Positions 9,463-17,618 of a stretch of 64,000 nt of DNA are shown in pieces. The DNA is from Mycobacterium sp. 236(2023). GTDB taxonomy: Bacteria > Actinomycetota > Actinomycetes > Mycobacteriales > Mycobacteriaceae. The first letter of the stretch is position 1. Each line of letters starts with the position of its first letter. The DNA lies in NCBI RefSeq assembly GCF_029623955.1, contig NZ_JARSBP010000001.1:186001-250000 (forward strand), given 5' to 3'. The position numbers were made by a program, and so were the translations under genes. Under the pieces are notes generated by a model that worked only from the letters and a program-made list of their open reading frames with translations, was not told the origin of the DNA and did not search any database.

Positions 9463-10641
9463 GTGTCTGTCGAACGCCGTCTGATCACGACGCTGTGGAG
9501 CGCTGGTCTGGCGGCCTTCGCAGCCATGTATGCCCCGCAGGGATTGCTACCGCAGATTGCGCGCGACGTGGGGGCCGCCCCATCGTCGGTGACCCTGCTG
9601 ATCTCGGCAACGACGCTGGGTCTGGCGGTGTCGGTGCTGGCGTGGGCATGGGTCGCCGACCGCGTGGGCCTGCGCCCGGCGATGCGGATCGCGGCGGGCG
9701 CCGCGGCCGTATGCGCCGTCGCCGTCCCGCTGATGCCGACGTTCGAGTGGCTACTGGCCGGTCGGCTCCTGCACGGTGTCGCTCTGGGCGGAATTCCGGC
9801 GTTGGCGATGACGCTCTCGCATGAGGTGTTCTCGCCGGCCCGTGCCGCGGCGGCCGCTGGTAGTTACGTCGCAGCCACCTCGGTGGGCGGGTTGAGCGGC
9901 CGCCTGCTCGCCGTCCCTGCCGCCGACCAATGGGGCTGGCGTATCGCACTTTTCGTGCTCGGCGCTGCGGTCGCGATCCTGATGCTCGCGATGATCGGTC
10001 TGATACCCCCGACGCCAGGCGGGCAGAGACCGGAAAGCACGGTGCGTGTCCTGGCCGCGCACCTCCGCAATCCGCGGTTATGGCCGATCGTCCTCGTAGG
10101 CATGGTGCTGTCAGGTGCCGTCATGATCGTGTTCAACTGTCTGCCGTTCCGGCTCATCGCCGACCCGTATGACCTGGCGCCGACGATGGTGTCGCTGATT
10201 TTCTTGACCTACCTCGGCGGCACGGCAGGGTCGCGTGGAACCGGTTGGCTGAGTGAACGATTCGGAGCTCCCGCGGTGCTGGGCGGGGCCTCCGCGATGG
10301 TGGCTGTCGGTGCCGCGGTGACGGTGGCTCACCCGTTGCTCGCGATCGTCGCCGGGGTGGCCGTGCTGACCGCCGGGTTCTTCATCGGGCATGCCGTGGC
10401 GTCGAGCATGGTGGCGGCGCGGGCCCCGTCAGGACGGGCTCAGGCAACGTCCCTCTACACGATCGGCTACTACCTGGGGTCGAGCCTCTTCGGTTGGTTG
10501 GGCGGCGTGGTCTGGTCGCACGGCCGATGGTTCGCGGTGGCGGCGCTGGTGGTGGCGCTGGGTGTCATTGCGCTGGCGCTCACCGTGATGGGGCAGGCCC
10601 CGTCGAGCCGCGGATCACGAGAGCCGGTGCCAGCACGGTAG
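9463..10641 (+). CDS. MFS transporter (YnfM/AraJ-like drug or metabolite exporter)
   Basis: This 392-residue protein has about 12 membrane segments. The motif-A-like loop VADRVGLRPAMRI follows helix 2, and GRLLHGVALGGIPALAM resembles the drug/proton antiporter helix 4-5 region. GTG at 9463 is the start; the nearby ATG at 9455 is in another frame. It is divergent from the LysR gene and probably its target. Its 3' end overlaps the converging LacI gene by 62 bp. The substrate is unknown. Confidence 0.85.
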   Translation: MSVERRLITTLWSAGLAAFAAMYAPQGLLPQIARDVGAAPSSVTLLISATTLGLAVSVLAWAWVADRVGLRPAMRIAAGAAAVCAVAVPLMPTFEWLLAGRLLHGVALGGIPALAMTLSHEVFSPARAAAAAGSYVAATSVGGLSGRLLAVPAADQWGWRIALFVLGAAVAILMLAMIGLIPPTPGGQRPESTVRVLAAHLRNPRLWPIVLVGMVLSGAVMIVFNCLPFRLIADPYDLAPTMVSLIFLTYLGGTAGSRGTGWLSERFGAPAVLGGASAMVAVGAAVTVAHPLLAIVAGVAVLTAGFFIGHAVASSMVAARAPSGRAQATSLYTIGYYLGSSLFGWLGGVVWSHGRWFAVAALVVALGVIALALTVMGQAPSSRGSREPVPAR

Positions 10642-11587
10642 ACAGCGGCTCAGTTCTGCCGCCGTCAAGGCGCTGCACCACGGCATCGATTGCACGGTCG
10701 GCCTGCTCCTGCGGCTGCTGACTGACCGATGTGAGGTCGACGCTGCCCAGCCGCGCGAGAACGTTGTTGTCGAAGCCGCTCACGGAAACATCTTGCGGTA
10801 CAGACACACCCGCGCGCCGCAGCCGGTCGATGACCCCGATGGCGCTGTAGTCGTTGGAACACACAATCGCCGTTGGCAGCGTGGTATCGAGAAGTTCTGT
10901 CGCGGAGCGCATACCGCCGATCTCGGTGAAGTCTCCGGCAATGATGCGAGCCTCGCGTTCGAGGTCGTGGCGTCGCATCGCGCGTAGAAATCCGGACCGG
11001 CGATCTGCGCTGATCGTGCCCGATCCGCCGTCGACGTGGACGATGTCGTGGTGGCCCAGGGAAACGAGATGGTCGACGACGGAACCGATCCCGCGACCAT
11101 CGGCCGATCGCACGACATCGAGACTGGATTCGGTGATTCGCCGGCCGATCACCACAGTGGGCAGGGCCGTGCCGAGCCTGGCCAACTCGCGCGCCGGCAG
11201 CTCAGGACCGATGAGAAGCAGTCCCTCGCAACGAAAGTCGCGCAGGGTCTCGATCACTCGGGACTCGTCGTGCGTGGGAGTGACGGCACCCAACACGATC
11301 TCGTAACCTGCCCGGTCCGCCGCTGCAACGAGATCCTCCACGATTTCGGCGTGAAACCCGCTGCCGATCTTGGCCATCACCCCGATCAGGTGTGAGCGCT
11401 TGGCTGTCATCAGCGCGGCGTTGCGGTTGACGCGGTAGCCGATCTCGTCGGCGGCATCCAGCACGCGCTGCCGCGTCTCCGCGCTTGCTCCCGGTGCGTT
11501 GCGAAACACCACGGAGACGAGCGCCTTGGACACACCGACCTTGTCGGCGACATCCTGCATCGTCGGTCGCAGACGCTCGCCGGCCAC
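10580..11587 (-). CDS. LacI family repressor of carbohydrate module B
   Basis: This 335-residue LacI regulator has an HTH TMQDVADKVGVSKALVSVVF and a hinge region NRNAALMTAKRS, then the sugar-binding-protein-like domain. GTG at 11587 is chosen because GGAGGA stands about six bases upstream; the frame extends to 12010 but that part crosses the divergent gene. It is paralogous to the LacI protein at 3063-4106 and is placed the same way, divergent from a dehydrogenase-led operon with a perfect operator between them. Its coding end overlaps the MFS gene tail. Confidence 0.9.
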   Translation of the reverse strand: MAGERLRPTMQDVADKVGVSKALVSVVFRNAPGASAETRQRVLDAADEIGYRVNRNAALMTAKRSHLIGVMAKIGSGFHAEIVEDLVAAADRAGYEIVLGAVTPTHDESRVIETLRDFRCEGLLLIGPELPARELARLGTALPTVVIGRRITESSLDVVRSADGRGIGSVVDHLVSLGHHDIVHVDGGSGTISADRRSGFLRAMRRHDLEREARIIAGDFTEIGGMRSATELLDTTLPTAIVCSNDYSAIGVIDRLRRAGVSVPQDVSVSGFDNNVLARLGSVDLTSVSQQPQEQADRAIDAVVQRLDGGRTEPLSTVLAPALVIRGSTGPAPSR

Positions 11588-11611
11588 GCATTCCTCCTCG
11601 CCCCCCGGGGG

Positions 11612-11641
11612 TTGACAACCCGATGTGACGCCGTTCATAGT
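11612..11641 (+). promoter_or_regulatory. Promoter of module B
   Basis: TTGACA (11612-11617), an 18-bp spacer and CATAGT (11636-11641) exactly repeat the hexamers and spacing of the module A promoter at 4134-4163, and both are followed by AA. Confidence 0.65.
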
Positions 11642-11647
11642 AACTGA

Positions 11648-11663
11648 ACTAGACCGGTCTAGT
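11648..11663. promoter_or_regulatory. LacI-type operator of module B
   Basis: ACTAGACCGGTCTAGT is a perfect 16-bp palindrome just downstream of the -10, followed by an extra half-site TAGACCGG (11663-11670). Its sequence differs from the module A operator although the position is the same, so the two repressors probably do not cross-bind. Confidence 0.72.
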
Positions 11664-11704
11664 AGACCGGAACAGATTCGTACTTCGATGAAGCAGGAGC
11701 AACC

Positions 11705-12889
11705 GTGACAGAACGTGATTCGATCGGCGTCGCCGTGATCGGCGGCGGAATGGCGGGCCGCGCGCACGCCGCCGGCTACCGCACCGCGACGACCCTGTTC
11801 GGCACCGATCGTCCCGACGTGCGGCTCGTCGCCATCGCCGACGCGAATCCTGCCGTCGCCGATGACAACGCCACGCGGTACGGATACCAGCGGGCCGAGT
11901 ACGACTGGCGCGCGATCGCCGACGCGCCGGACATCGACGCCGTCAGCGTTGTCGTCGCCAACCACCTGCATCGCGAGATGGTCGAGGGGTTGCTCGCCGC
12001 AGGCAAGCACGTGCTGTGCGAGAAGCCACTGGCAGGCACCGTCGAGGACGCGGAGGCCATGGTCGCGGCGGCGGCCGAGTCGGACCGCGTCACCGCGGTG
12101 GGGTACACCTACCGCCGGTCACCCGCGGTCGAGCAGATCCGCCGCGCGCTGGCCGCAGGCGAGCTCGGCGAGCTGATTCACTTCAACGGGCACTACTGGT
12201 GTGACTACGCACTGGATCCGACCTCGCCGATCACCTGGCGATACCGCGGCGGCCAGGGGTCCGGCGCACTCGCCGACATCGGCAGCCACCTGATCGATCT
12301 GGCCGAATTCGTGTGCTCGCCGATCACCGAGGTCAGCGGCGCATCGTTCGCGACCCTGGTCACGCATCGTCCGGTCCCGATCGGCGTCACCTACGGCCAC
12401 ACCAAGGGCGCCGTCAGCGACGAGCTCGCCCCCGTCGAGAACGAGGACATCGCGACGTTCACTGCACGGTTCGACAGCGGCGCCGTCGGCACGTTTTCGG
12501 CGTCCCGGGTCGCCCACAACCTGCCCGACGGCCTGGGCTTCGAACTCTTCGGCTCCCGCGGGTCCGCCGAATTCGACCTGCATCGGGCCGGGGAGTTCCA
12601 GCTGTCCAGCGACGAACTCACCGGCGCACTCGCCGGCTCCCGCCGCGTGCTGATCGGACCCGACCACCCCTACATCCGCGGCGGTCTGCCCATGGACGCA
12701 GGCGGTGTCGGCCACGGCGTCGCCGACCTGTTCGGATACCAGGCGCGTGCTTTCCTCGATCAGATCGCAGGCATCGGCGACCTAGGGCCGCTGCCCGGTT
12801 TCGAGGTCGGCCTGCACGGCCTGCGCCTCGTCGCCGCCATCACCGAATCCGCCGCGTCCGGCGGAGCCACCGTCAAAGTTCAGTACTGA
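11705..12889 (+). CDS. Gfo/Idh/MocA family dehydrogenase (inositol / anhydrosugar type)
   Basis: This 394-residue NAD(P)-dependent oxidoreductase shows the Rossmann motif AVIGGGMAGRAHAAGY, the catalytic-lysine motif CEKPLAG, and FNGHYWCDYALDPTSPITWR followed by GSGALADIGSH, which places the substrate Asp/His. The HYWCDY...WRYRGG block resembles scyllo-inositol and levoglucosan dehydrogenases of Actinobacteria (from memory). It starts at GTG 11705 behind GCAGGAG and is the first gene after the module B operator. A ring-alcohol oxidation initiating a catabolic route is the likely role. Confidence 0.8.
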   Translation: MTERDSIGVAVIGGGMAGRAHAAGYRTATTLFGTDRPDVRLVAIADANPAVADDNATRYGYQRAEYDWRAIADAPDIDAVSVVVANHLHREMVEGLLAAGKHVLCEKPLAGTVEDAEAMVAAAAESDRVTAVGYTYRRSPAVEQIRRALAAGELGELIHFNGHYWCDYALDPTSPITWRYRGGQGSGALADIGSHLIDLAEFVCSPITEVSGASFATLVTHRPVPIGVTYGHTKGAVSDELAPVENEDIATFTARFDSGAVGTFSASRVAHNLPDGLGFELFGSRGSAEFDLHRAGEFQLSSDELTGALAGSRRVLIGPDHPYIRGGLPMDAGGVGHGVADLFGYQARAFLDQIAGIGDLGPLPGFEVGLHGLRLVAAITESAASGGATVKVQY

Positions 12890-12905
12890 GAAGGGAATCC
12901 ACGCC

Positions 12906-13904
12906 ATGAAGCTCGGTGTCTACACCGCGATCCTGCACGACAAGCCGCTGCGCGAGGCGCTCGAGATCATCGGGTCGCTCGGCCTGACCGGTGCCGAGAT
13001 CAACGCCGGCGGGTTCCTGCCCACCCCGCACCTGCCGGTCGATGACCTGCTGTCGGGGGCCGTTTCCGCCGAGCAGTACTTGTCGACGTTCGACGGCACC
13101 GGAGTCTCCATCGCAGGCCTGAACTGCAACGGCAACCCGCTGCATCCCGACCCCGAGGTCGGCCCCGAGGATGCCGACGACCTGCGCAAGGCGATCCGGG
13201 TCGCCGGACTGCTGGGTGTCGACCGCGTCGTGACGATGTCGGGCCTGCCCCACGCGCACCCCGGCGGCCGTTGGCCTGCGTGGAACGTCAACACCTGGGA
13301 CTCGGGCTACCTGGACTCGCTGGACTACCAGTGGGACGACGTCGCGGTGCCGTTCTGGTCCGAGATCGACCAGCTGTCAAGGGAAAACGGCGTCAAGGTC
13401 GCCATCGAGATGCATCCGCAGAACCTGGTGTTCAACCCGCCGACCCTGAAGCGGCTCGTCGAGAAGACCGGTGCGACGCACGTGGGTGCGGAGATGGACC
13501 CGTCGCATCTGTTCTGGCAGGGCATCGACCCGGTCGCGGCGATCGAATGGCTCGGCCCGTTGGTATTCCACGCCGCCGCCAAGGACACCCGCATCAACGA
13601 CAACTGCCGAATCTACGGTGTGCTCGACGAGCGCTTCACCCGAATCCCGTTGGACCAGAATCCGACCGGCCTCGGCGGCAAGCACGTCGTCAACAAGTGG
13701 CCCGAAGACTCGGCGTGGGACTTCGTCGCCGTCGGTCGCGGTCATGATGTCGACTTCTGGGCGCGCTTCCTTCAGGCGCTCGAAGTAGTCGACCCGGACA
13801 TGTGGGTCAACATCGAACACGAAGACGTCGCGTTCGGCCCCCTGGAGGGACTGCAGGTGGCAGCCGAAACGCTCAAATCCGCCAATTCCGTCTCCATCGG
13901 CTGA
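12906..13904 (+). CDS. TIM-barrel sugar isomerase/lyase
   Basis: This 332-residue member of the sugar phosphate isomerase/epimerase (AP-endonuclease-2-like) family starts MKLGVYTAILHDKPLREALE. Metal-ligand candidates are the Glu of VAIEMHPQNL, the Asp/His of GAEMDPSHLFWQG, the His of LVFHAAAKDTR and the Glu of WVNIEHEDVAF. It follows the dehydrogenase by 16 bp. In related pathways such enzymes dehydrate or cleave the keto-sugar made by the Gfo/Idh partner. The substrate is not known. Confidence 0.8.
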   Translation: MKLGVYTAILHDKPLREALEIIGSLGLTGAEINAGGFLPTPHLPVDDLLSGAVSAEQYLSTFDGTGVSIAGLNCNGNPLHPDPEVGPEDADDLRKAIRVAGLLGVDRVVTMSGLPHAHPGGRWPAWNVNTWDSGYLDSLDYQWDDVAVPFWSEIDQLSRENGVKVAIEMHPQNLVFNPPTLKRLVEKTGATHVGAEMDPSHLFWQGIDPVAAIEWLGPLVFHAAAKDTRINDNCRIYGVLDERFTRIPLDQNPTGLGGKHVVNKWPEDSAWDFVAVGRGHDVDFWARFLQALEVVDPDMWVNIEHEDVAFGPLEGLQVAAETLKSANSVSIG

Positions 13905-13917
13905 AAGGTTGTAGATC

Positions 13918-14910
13918 ATGCCGCAATTCAGGAAGGTGGCGGCGGTCGCTGTCGGCGTCGCCGCTTTGGTCACGATGACCGCGTGCTCGAGTACGGGCGG
14001 GAAACCGCAGCAGAACGGCGGAGGAATGTCCGCGGGCCAGGCTGACACGCCCCGCTTCACTGTCGCGATGGTCACGCACGGTCCGCCCGGGGACACCTTC
14101 TGGGATCTGATCCGCAAGGGTGCCGAAGCCGCGGCGGCCAAGGACAACATCGAGCTCAAGTACTCCGCCGAACTGCAGGGTCCCGAGCAGTCCAACCTCG
14201 TGCAGAACGCGATCGACAGCAACGTGGACGCGCTGGCGGTCACGATGGCCAAGCCCGAGGCCGTGGCTCCCGCGGTCAAGAGCGCTGTCGAGGCGGGCAT
14301 TCCCGTCGTCGCGTTCAACGCCGGTATCGACAACTGGAAGGAAGCGGGCGCCAAGGCGTACTTCGGTCAGGACGAGATGATCTCTGGCCAGGCCGCCGGC
14401 GAACGACTCGCGGCCGACGGTGCCACCAAGGTGATCTGCGTGATCCAGGACCAAGGCAATGTGGCACTGGAATCGCGTTGTGCTGGTGTTGCTTCCGGAT
14501 TCGGCGGTGCGGTCGAGAACCTCAACGTCAACGGCACCGACATGCCGTCGGTGCAGTCGACCATCACCGCCAAGCTGCAACAGGACCCGTCGATCGACTA
14601 CATCGTGACGCTCGGCGCCCCCATCGCATTGGCCGCCGTCGAGGCGGCCGACGGCGCGGGCAGCACCGCACGGATCGCGACGTTCGACACCAACGCCGCG
14701 CTCGTCGATGCCATCAACGCCGACCAGGTGCAGTGGGCCGTCGACCAACAGCCGTTCCTGCAGGGCTATCTCGCGGTCGATTCATTGTGGCTCTACTTGA
14801 ACAACGGCAACGTGGTCGGCGGCGGGCAGCCGACACTCACCGGACCGGCGTTCATCGACAAGACCAACGTCGAGGCCATCGCCGAGTACGCCAAGAACGG
14901 CACGCGCTGA
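13918..14910 (+). CDS. Sugar-binding lipoprotein (PBP1-type ABC substrate-binding protein)
   Basis: This 330-residue protein has an N-terminal signal peptide with lipobox MTAC, so Cys23 would be lipidated on the outer face of the membrane, followed by a Gly-rich linker and a ribose/inositol-binding-protein fold (TVAMVTHGPPGDTFWDLIRK, then IDSNVDALAVTMAKPEAV). Such proteins deliver sugars to ABC importers, but no ATPase or permease gene lies anywhere in this window. It sits inside module B, with its stop sharing one base with the next start (TGATG). It may work with a distant transporter or as a sensor. Confidence 0.85.
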   Translation: MPQFRKVAAVAVGVAALVTMTACSSTGGKPQQNGGGMSAGQADTPRFTVAMVTHGPPGDTFWDLIRKGAEAAAAKDNIELKYSAELQGPEQSNLVQNAIDSNVDALAVTMAKPEAVAPAVKSAVEAGIPVVAFNAGIDNWKEAGAKAYFGQDEMISGQAAGERLAADGATKVICVIQDQGNVALESRCAGVASGFGGAVENLNVNGTDMPSVQSTITAKLQQDPSIDYIVTLGAPIALAAVEAADGAGSTARIATFDTNAALVDAINADQVQWAVDQQPFLQGYLAVDSLWLYLNNGNVVGGGQPTLTGPAFIDKTNVEAIAEYAKNGTR

Positions 14911-15782
14911 TGAGGATTGCGTTGGATCCGACGCCGTTCCACTACGACTACTCGCTGTTGGAGTTGCCTTCTGTGGTGGCGGAGTTGGGGTTTGAGTGGT
15001 TGCAGTTGACGCCGCATCGGGATTTCATTCCGTTCTTCAACCATCCGCGCGCTGATGATGATCTGGTCGCGAAGTTCCGCAAGGCCTGTGCCGATGCCGG
15101 TGTGGGGATTGCGTCGGTGTTGCCGGTGTTGCGGTGGTCAGGTCCCGACGAGGACGCTCGCGAAGCGGCGGTGCGGTATTGGAAGCGGGTTGTGCAGATC
15201 ACCGTCGATCTTGGCGTGAACGTCATCAATACCGAGTTCTCCGGCCGGCCGGAGAAGGCGGAGGAGTCCGAGCGAGCGTTCTTCCGGTCGATGGAAGAAC
15301 TCGTGCCGATTTTCGAACGGGAAGGCATCGATGTGCGCATCGATCCGCATCCCGATGATTTCGTCGAGGACGGATTGGAGGCGCTGCGCATCATCCGCGG
15401 CGTCAACTCCCCGAACATCGGCATGGTGTACGTCGCGTGCCACACGTTCCATATGGGTGGCGGGATGGCCGAGATCATGGCTGCGGCCGGGGACAAGCTT
15501 CGCCTGGTCCACGTGGCGGACACGATGGATCACCATCGCTCGCATGGTTTGCGGTACATCACCAACCCGCCGGGGAATCCGGTGCGGGTACACCAGCACC
15601 TCAAGATCGGCGATGGCGATGTCGATTGGGACGAGTTCTTCGGCGGCCTGGCCAAGCTCGGCTTCTACGACCGCGACGACACCGTGATGGTGTCGTCAGT
15701 GTTCGCCGAAGACGAAACAGCCCAAGACGTCTCGCGCTACCAACTGGCCACCATGACCGACTACATCAACAAATACCGCTGA
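14910..15782 (+). CDS. IolH-like TIM-barrel isomerase/epimerase, copy 2
   Basis: This 290-residue paralogue of the gene at 7578-8450 has the same family strands (NTEFSGRP, RIDPHPDDFVEDG, HVADTMDHH). The first 41 codons are distinct from copy 1 and rich in TTG leucine codons, a style that continues into the shared core, which hints that this copy was the donor in the exchange. It is coupled to the lipoprotein gene by TGATG and followed by an IolW-like dehydrogenase 31 bp on. The exact reaction is unassigned. Confidence 0.82.
   Translation: MRIALDPTPFHYDYSLLELPSVVAELGFEWLQLTPHRDFIPFFNHPRADDDLVAKFRKACADAGVGIASVLPVLRWSGPDEDAREAAVRYWKRVVQITVDLGVNVINTEFSGRPEKAEESERAFFRSMEELVPIFEREGIDVRIDPHPDDFVEDGLEALRIIRGVNSPNIGMVYVACHTFHMGGGMAEIMAAAGDKLRLVHVADTMDHHRSHGLRYITNPPGNPVRVHQHLKIGDGDVDWDEFFGGLAKLGFYDRDDTVMVSSVFAEDETAQDVSRYQLATMTDYINKYR
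15033..15716 (+). repeat. Near-identical duplicated core, copy 2 (recombination tract)
   Basis: This is the partner of 7701-8384: 684 bp, six mismatches, no gaps, same reading frame. The tracts are direct repeats about 7.3 kb apart, so recombination between them would delete or duplicate the LysR/MFS/LacI block. Confidence 0.95.
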
Positions 15783-15813
15783 CCAACGGCGACGAGCGAG
15801 AACAGGACAATCG

Positions 15814-16839
15814 ATGCGGATCGGGTTGGTCGGATACGGAGTGGGAGGACGGTACTTCCATACGCCGTTCATTCAGGCGGCCAAGGGGTGTGAACTCGTC
15901 GGGGTGGTGGCACGTTCGGCGCAGCGTGTCGCCGAAGTGGAAGCTGACCTCCCCGGCATGCCGGTGTACGGCTCTCTGGGCGCGCTGCTCGATGCGGGCG
16001 TGGACGCGGTCGCGATCTCCACTCCGCCGCAGACCCGTCGCGAACTCGTCCTGGAAGCCGTCGGGCGTGGCGTGCACGTCGTCGCGGACAAGCCGTTCGC
16101 ACCATCGGCGGCCGCCGGACGGGAGTTGGTCGACGCGGCGGAGGCCGCCGGAGTTCTGCTGAGCGTGTTCCACAATCGGCGCTGGGACACCGACATCACC
16201 ACACTGCGCGGCGTCCTCGACAGCGGTGGGGTCGGTGACGTCTGGCGGTTCGATTCCCGCATGGATCAAGATGATCCGAAGACCTTCGAGGCGGGACCTG
16301 AGGGCGGGCTCCTGCGTGATCTCGGCAGTCACGTTGTGGATCAGGCACTTTGGCTGCTGGGGCCCGCCGTGGCGGTGACGGCGAACCTGGACTGGGTGGA
16401 CGCGCCCGAAGGGCGCAGCGACGCAGGATTCGTCATCACCATCAGCCATGTCGGTGGTGCCCATTCCCATCTGTCGGCGAGCAAGCTCAACCACGTGAAC
16501 TCGCGGGAACTGCGCCTGTTCGGTTCGCGGGGCAGCTACGTGTCGACGCAGCAGGATGTGCAGGTGCAGGCCGTCTTCGCAGGGCGTCTCCCGGCAGACG
16601 ACCCCGACCACTGGGGTTATGAGGTCGAAGAGCGCTGGGGTGTGCTGTCCACAGCGGACGGCACCCGCGCGGTGCCGTCGGAGCAGGGCGCCTACGCCGA
16701 CTATTACGCGCGCTTCGCCGCGGCCGTCGCCGGCGCGGGACCCCAACCGGTACCCGCCGCCGAGGCGATCGCCACGCTTGCGGTGCTCGACGCAGCCAGG
16801 CGAAGCGCCGCCGACGGAGTCACGGTCACCATCGGATGA
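15814..16839 (+). CDS. Gfo/Idh/MocA dehydrogenase, IolW-like (scyllo-inositol, NADP-type)
   Basis: The 341-residue enzyme opens GLVGYGVGGRYFHTPFIQ, and the block LLSVFHNRRWDTDITTLRGV followed by LLRDLGSHVVDQALWLLG is strikingly like Bacillus IolW (YvaA), the NADP-dependent scyllo-inositol dehydrogenase. The catalytic-lysine motif reads ADKPFAPS instead of EKP. It closes module B. With the other dehydrogenases it could interconvert inositol stereoisomers through inosose. The specific substrate is inference. Confidence 0.8.
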   Translation: MRIGLVGYGVGGRYFHTPFIQAAKGCELVGVVARSAQRVAEVEADLPGMPVYGSLGALLDAGVDAVAISTPPQTRRELVLEAVGRGVHVVADKPFAPSAAAGRELVDAAEAAGVLLSVFHNRRWDTDITTLRGVLDSGGVGDVWRFDSRMDQDDPKTFEAGPEGGLLRDLGSHVVDQALWLLGPAVAVTANLDWVDAPEGRSDAGFVITISHVGGAHSHLSASKLNHVNSRELRLFGSRGSYVSTQQDVQVQAVFAGRLPADDPDHWGYEVEERWGVLSTADGTRAVPSEQGAYADYYARFAAAVAGAGPQPVPAAEAIATLAVLDAARRSAADGVTVTIG

Positions 16840-16929
16840 TCCCGTGACCTGCGCTCGCATCAGGTTCCCGTCTACCATCCACCTGTTGACACCCGTCGAA
16901 GGAACAATGCCGCCGAGCGGCGTCGCCAG

Positions 16930-17526
16930 TTGTGCGACGCCGCGATCGCGTTGTTGGCGGACGACGGTCCACGAGGCCTGAGCCATCTGAAGGTGGATCG
17001 CCTCGCGGGCGTCCCCGACGGCACGACGTCCTTCTACTACCGGACCCGGTCGGCGCTACTGCACGGTGTCGCCGATCAGCTCGTGCGCTACGACGCGGAA
17101 GCATTCACCGAGGCGTTCAAGGACGTGCCCAACAGCTCCGGCGACGTTATCGCCGACATTCTGGCCGGACAGATCCTGTCCATCCGGGCAGAACCCCAGC
17201 TCGCGCGCACTCGGGCTCGTCTGGAGCTGACGATGCTCGCCAAGGGCGATCCGGACATCGCCGCGGGGTTTCAGGAGATGGCGGTGAGCTTCCGCGCCCT
17301 CGTCGAACGCCTGGTGCTCGCTGTTCAAGCCGGTGACGGGCCACTCGACAAGGCCCTGCTCGACGAACAGGCATCGGTGGTGCTGTCGTACCTCGGTGGC
17401 CTGATCTTCGCGTTCGCCAACGGTTCGCCGGAGCCGATGACCAGGGGCGATATCGCCCGCCAGATTCGTGCGGTGATCGTCGGGGTCGCCGTCCAGAACG
17501 CCCGGGAGCACGTCCGGTCCGGATAG
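16930..17526 (+). CDS. TetR family regulator with unclear start
   Basis: The product (about 198 residues) has a recognisable TetR HTH (HLKVDRLAGVPDGTTSFYYRTRSALL) and an all-helical C-terminus. The only in-frame start codon near the N-terminus is TTG 16930, which falls inside helix 1; the frame stays open upstream to 16840 and encodes the expected basic helix (AAERRRQLCDAA) but has no ATG or GTG. A well-placed ATG at 16907 behind GAAGGA is in a different frame. Either a rare start, a leaderless transcript or a one-base error explains this. Confidence 0.7.
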   Translation: MCDAAIALLADDGPRGLSHLKVDRLAGVPDGTTSFYYRTRSALLHGVADQLVRYDAEAFTEAFKDVPNSSGDVIADILAGQILSIRAEPQLARTRARLELTMLAKGDPDIAAGFQEMAVSFRALVERLVLAVQAGDGPLDKALLDEQASVVLSYLGGLIFAFANGSPEPMTRGDIARQIRAVIVGVAVQNAREHVRSG

Positions 17527-17555
17527 GGGAGCCCGTACACAGCGCCCACATCCTT

Positions 17556-17586
17556 GTAAGGTCGCCCTAACTAAGGGCGTACTTAC
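17556..17586. other. 31-bp interrupted palindrome upstream of the flavoreductase
   Basis: GTAAG and CTTAC form the outer arms, CGCCCT and AGGGCG the inner arms, around a five-base loop AACTA. It lies between the TetR stop and the flavoreductase start, so it could be an operator, a transcript hairpin or the TetR terminator (followed by TTTG). Confidence 0.55.
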
Positions 17587-17618
17587 TTTGTGGTGTCCAG
17601 GAAGGGGTGGCTCCGACG

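Noticed and set aside
17556..17586. Palindrome as an IdeR box
   Set aside because: It matches the degenerate IdeR consensus at only about 12 of 19 positions, and the inverted arms explain the site better.
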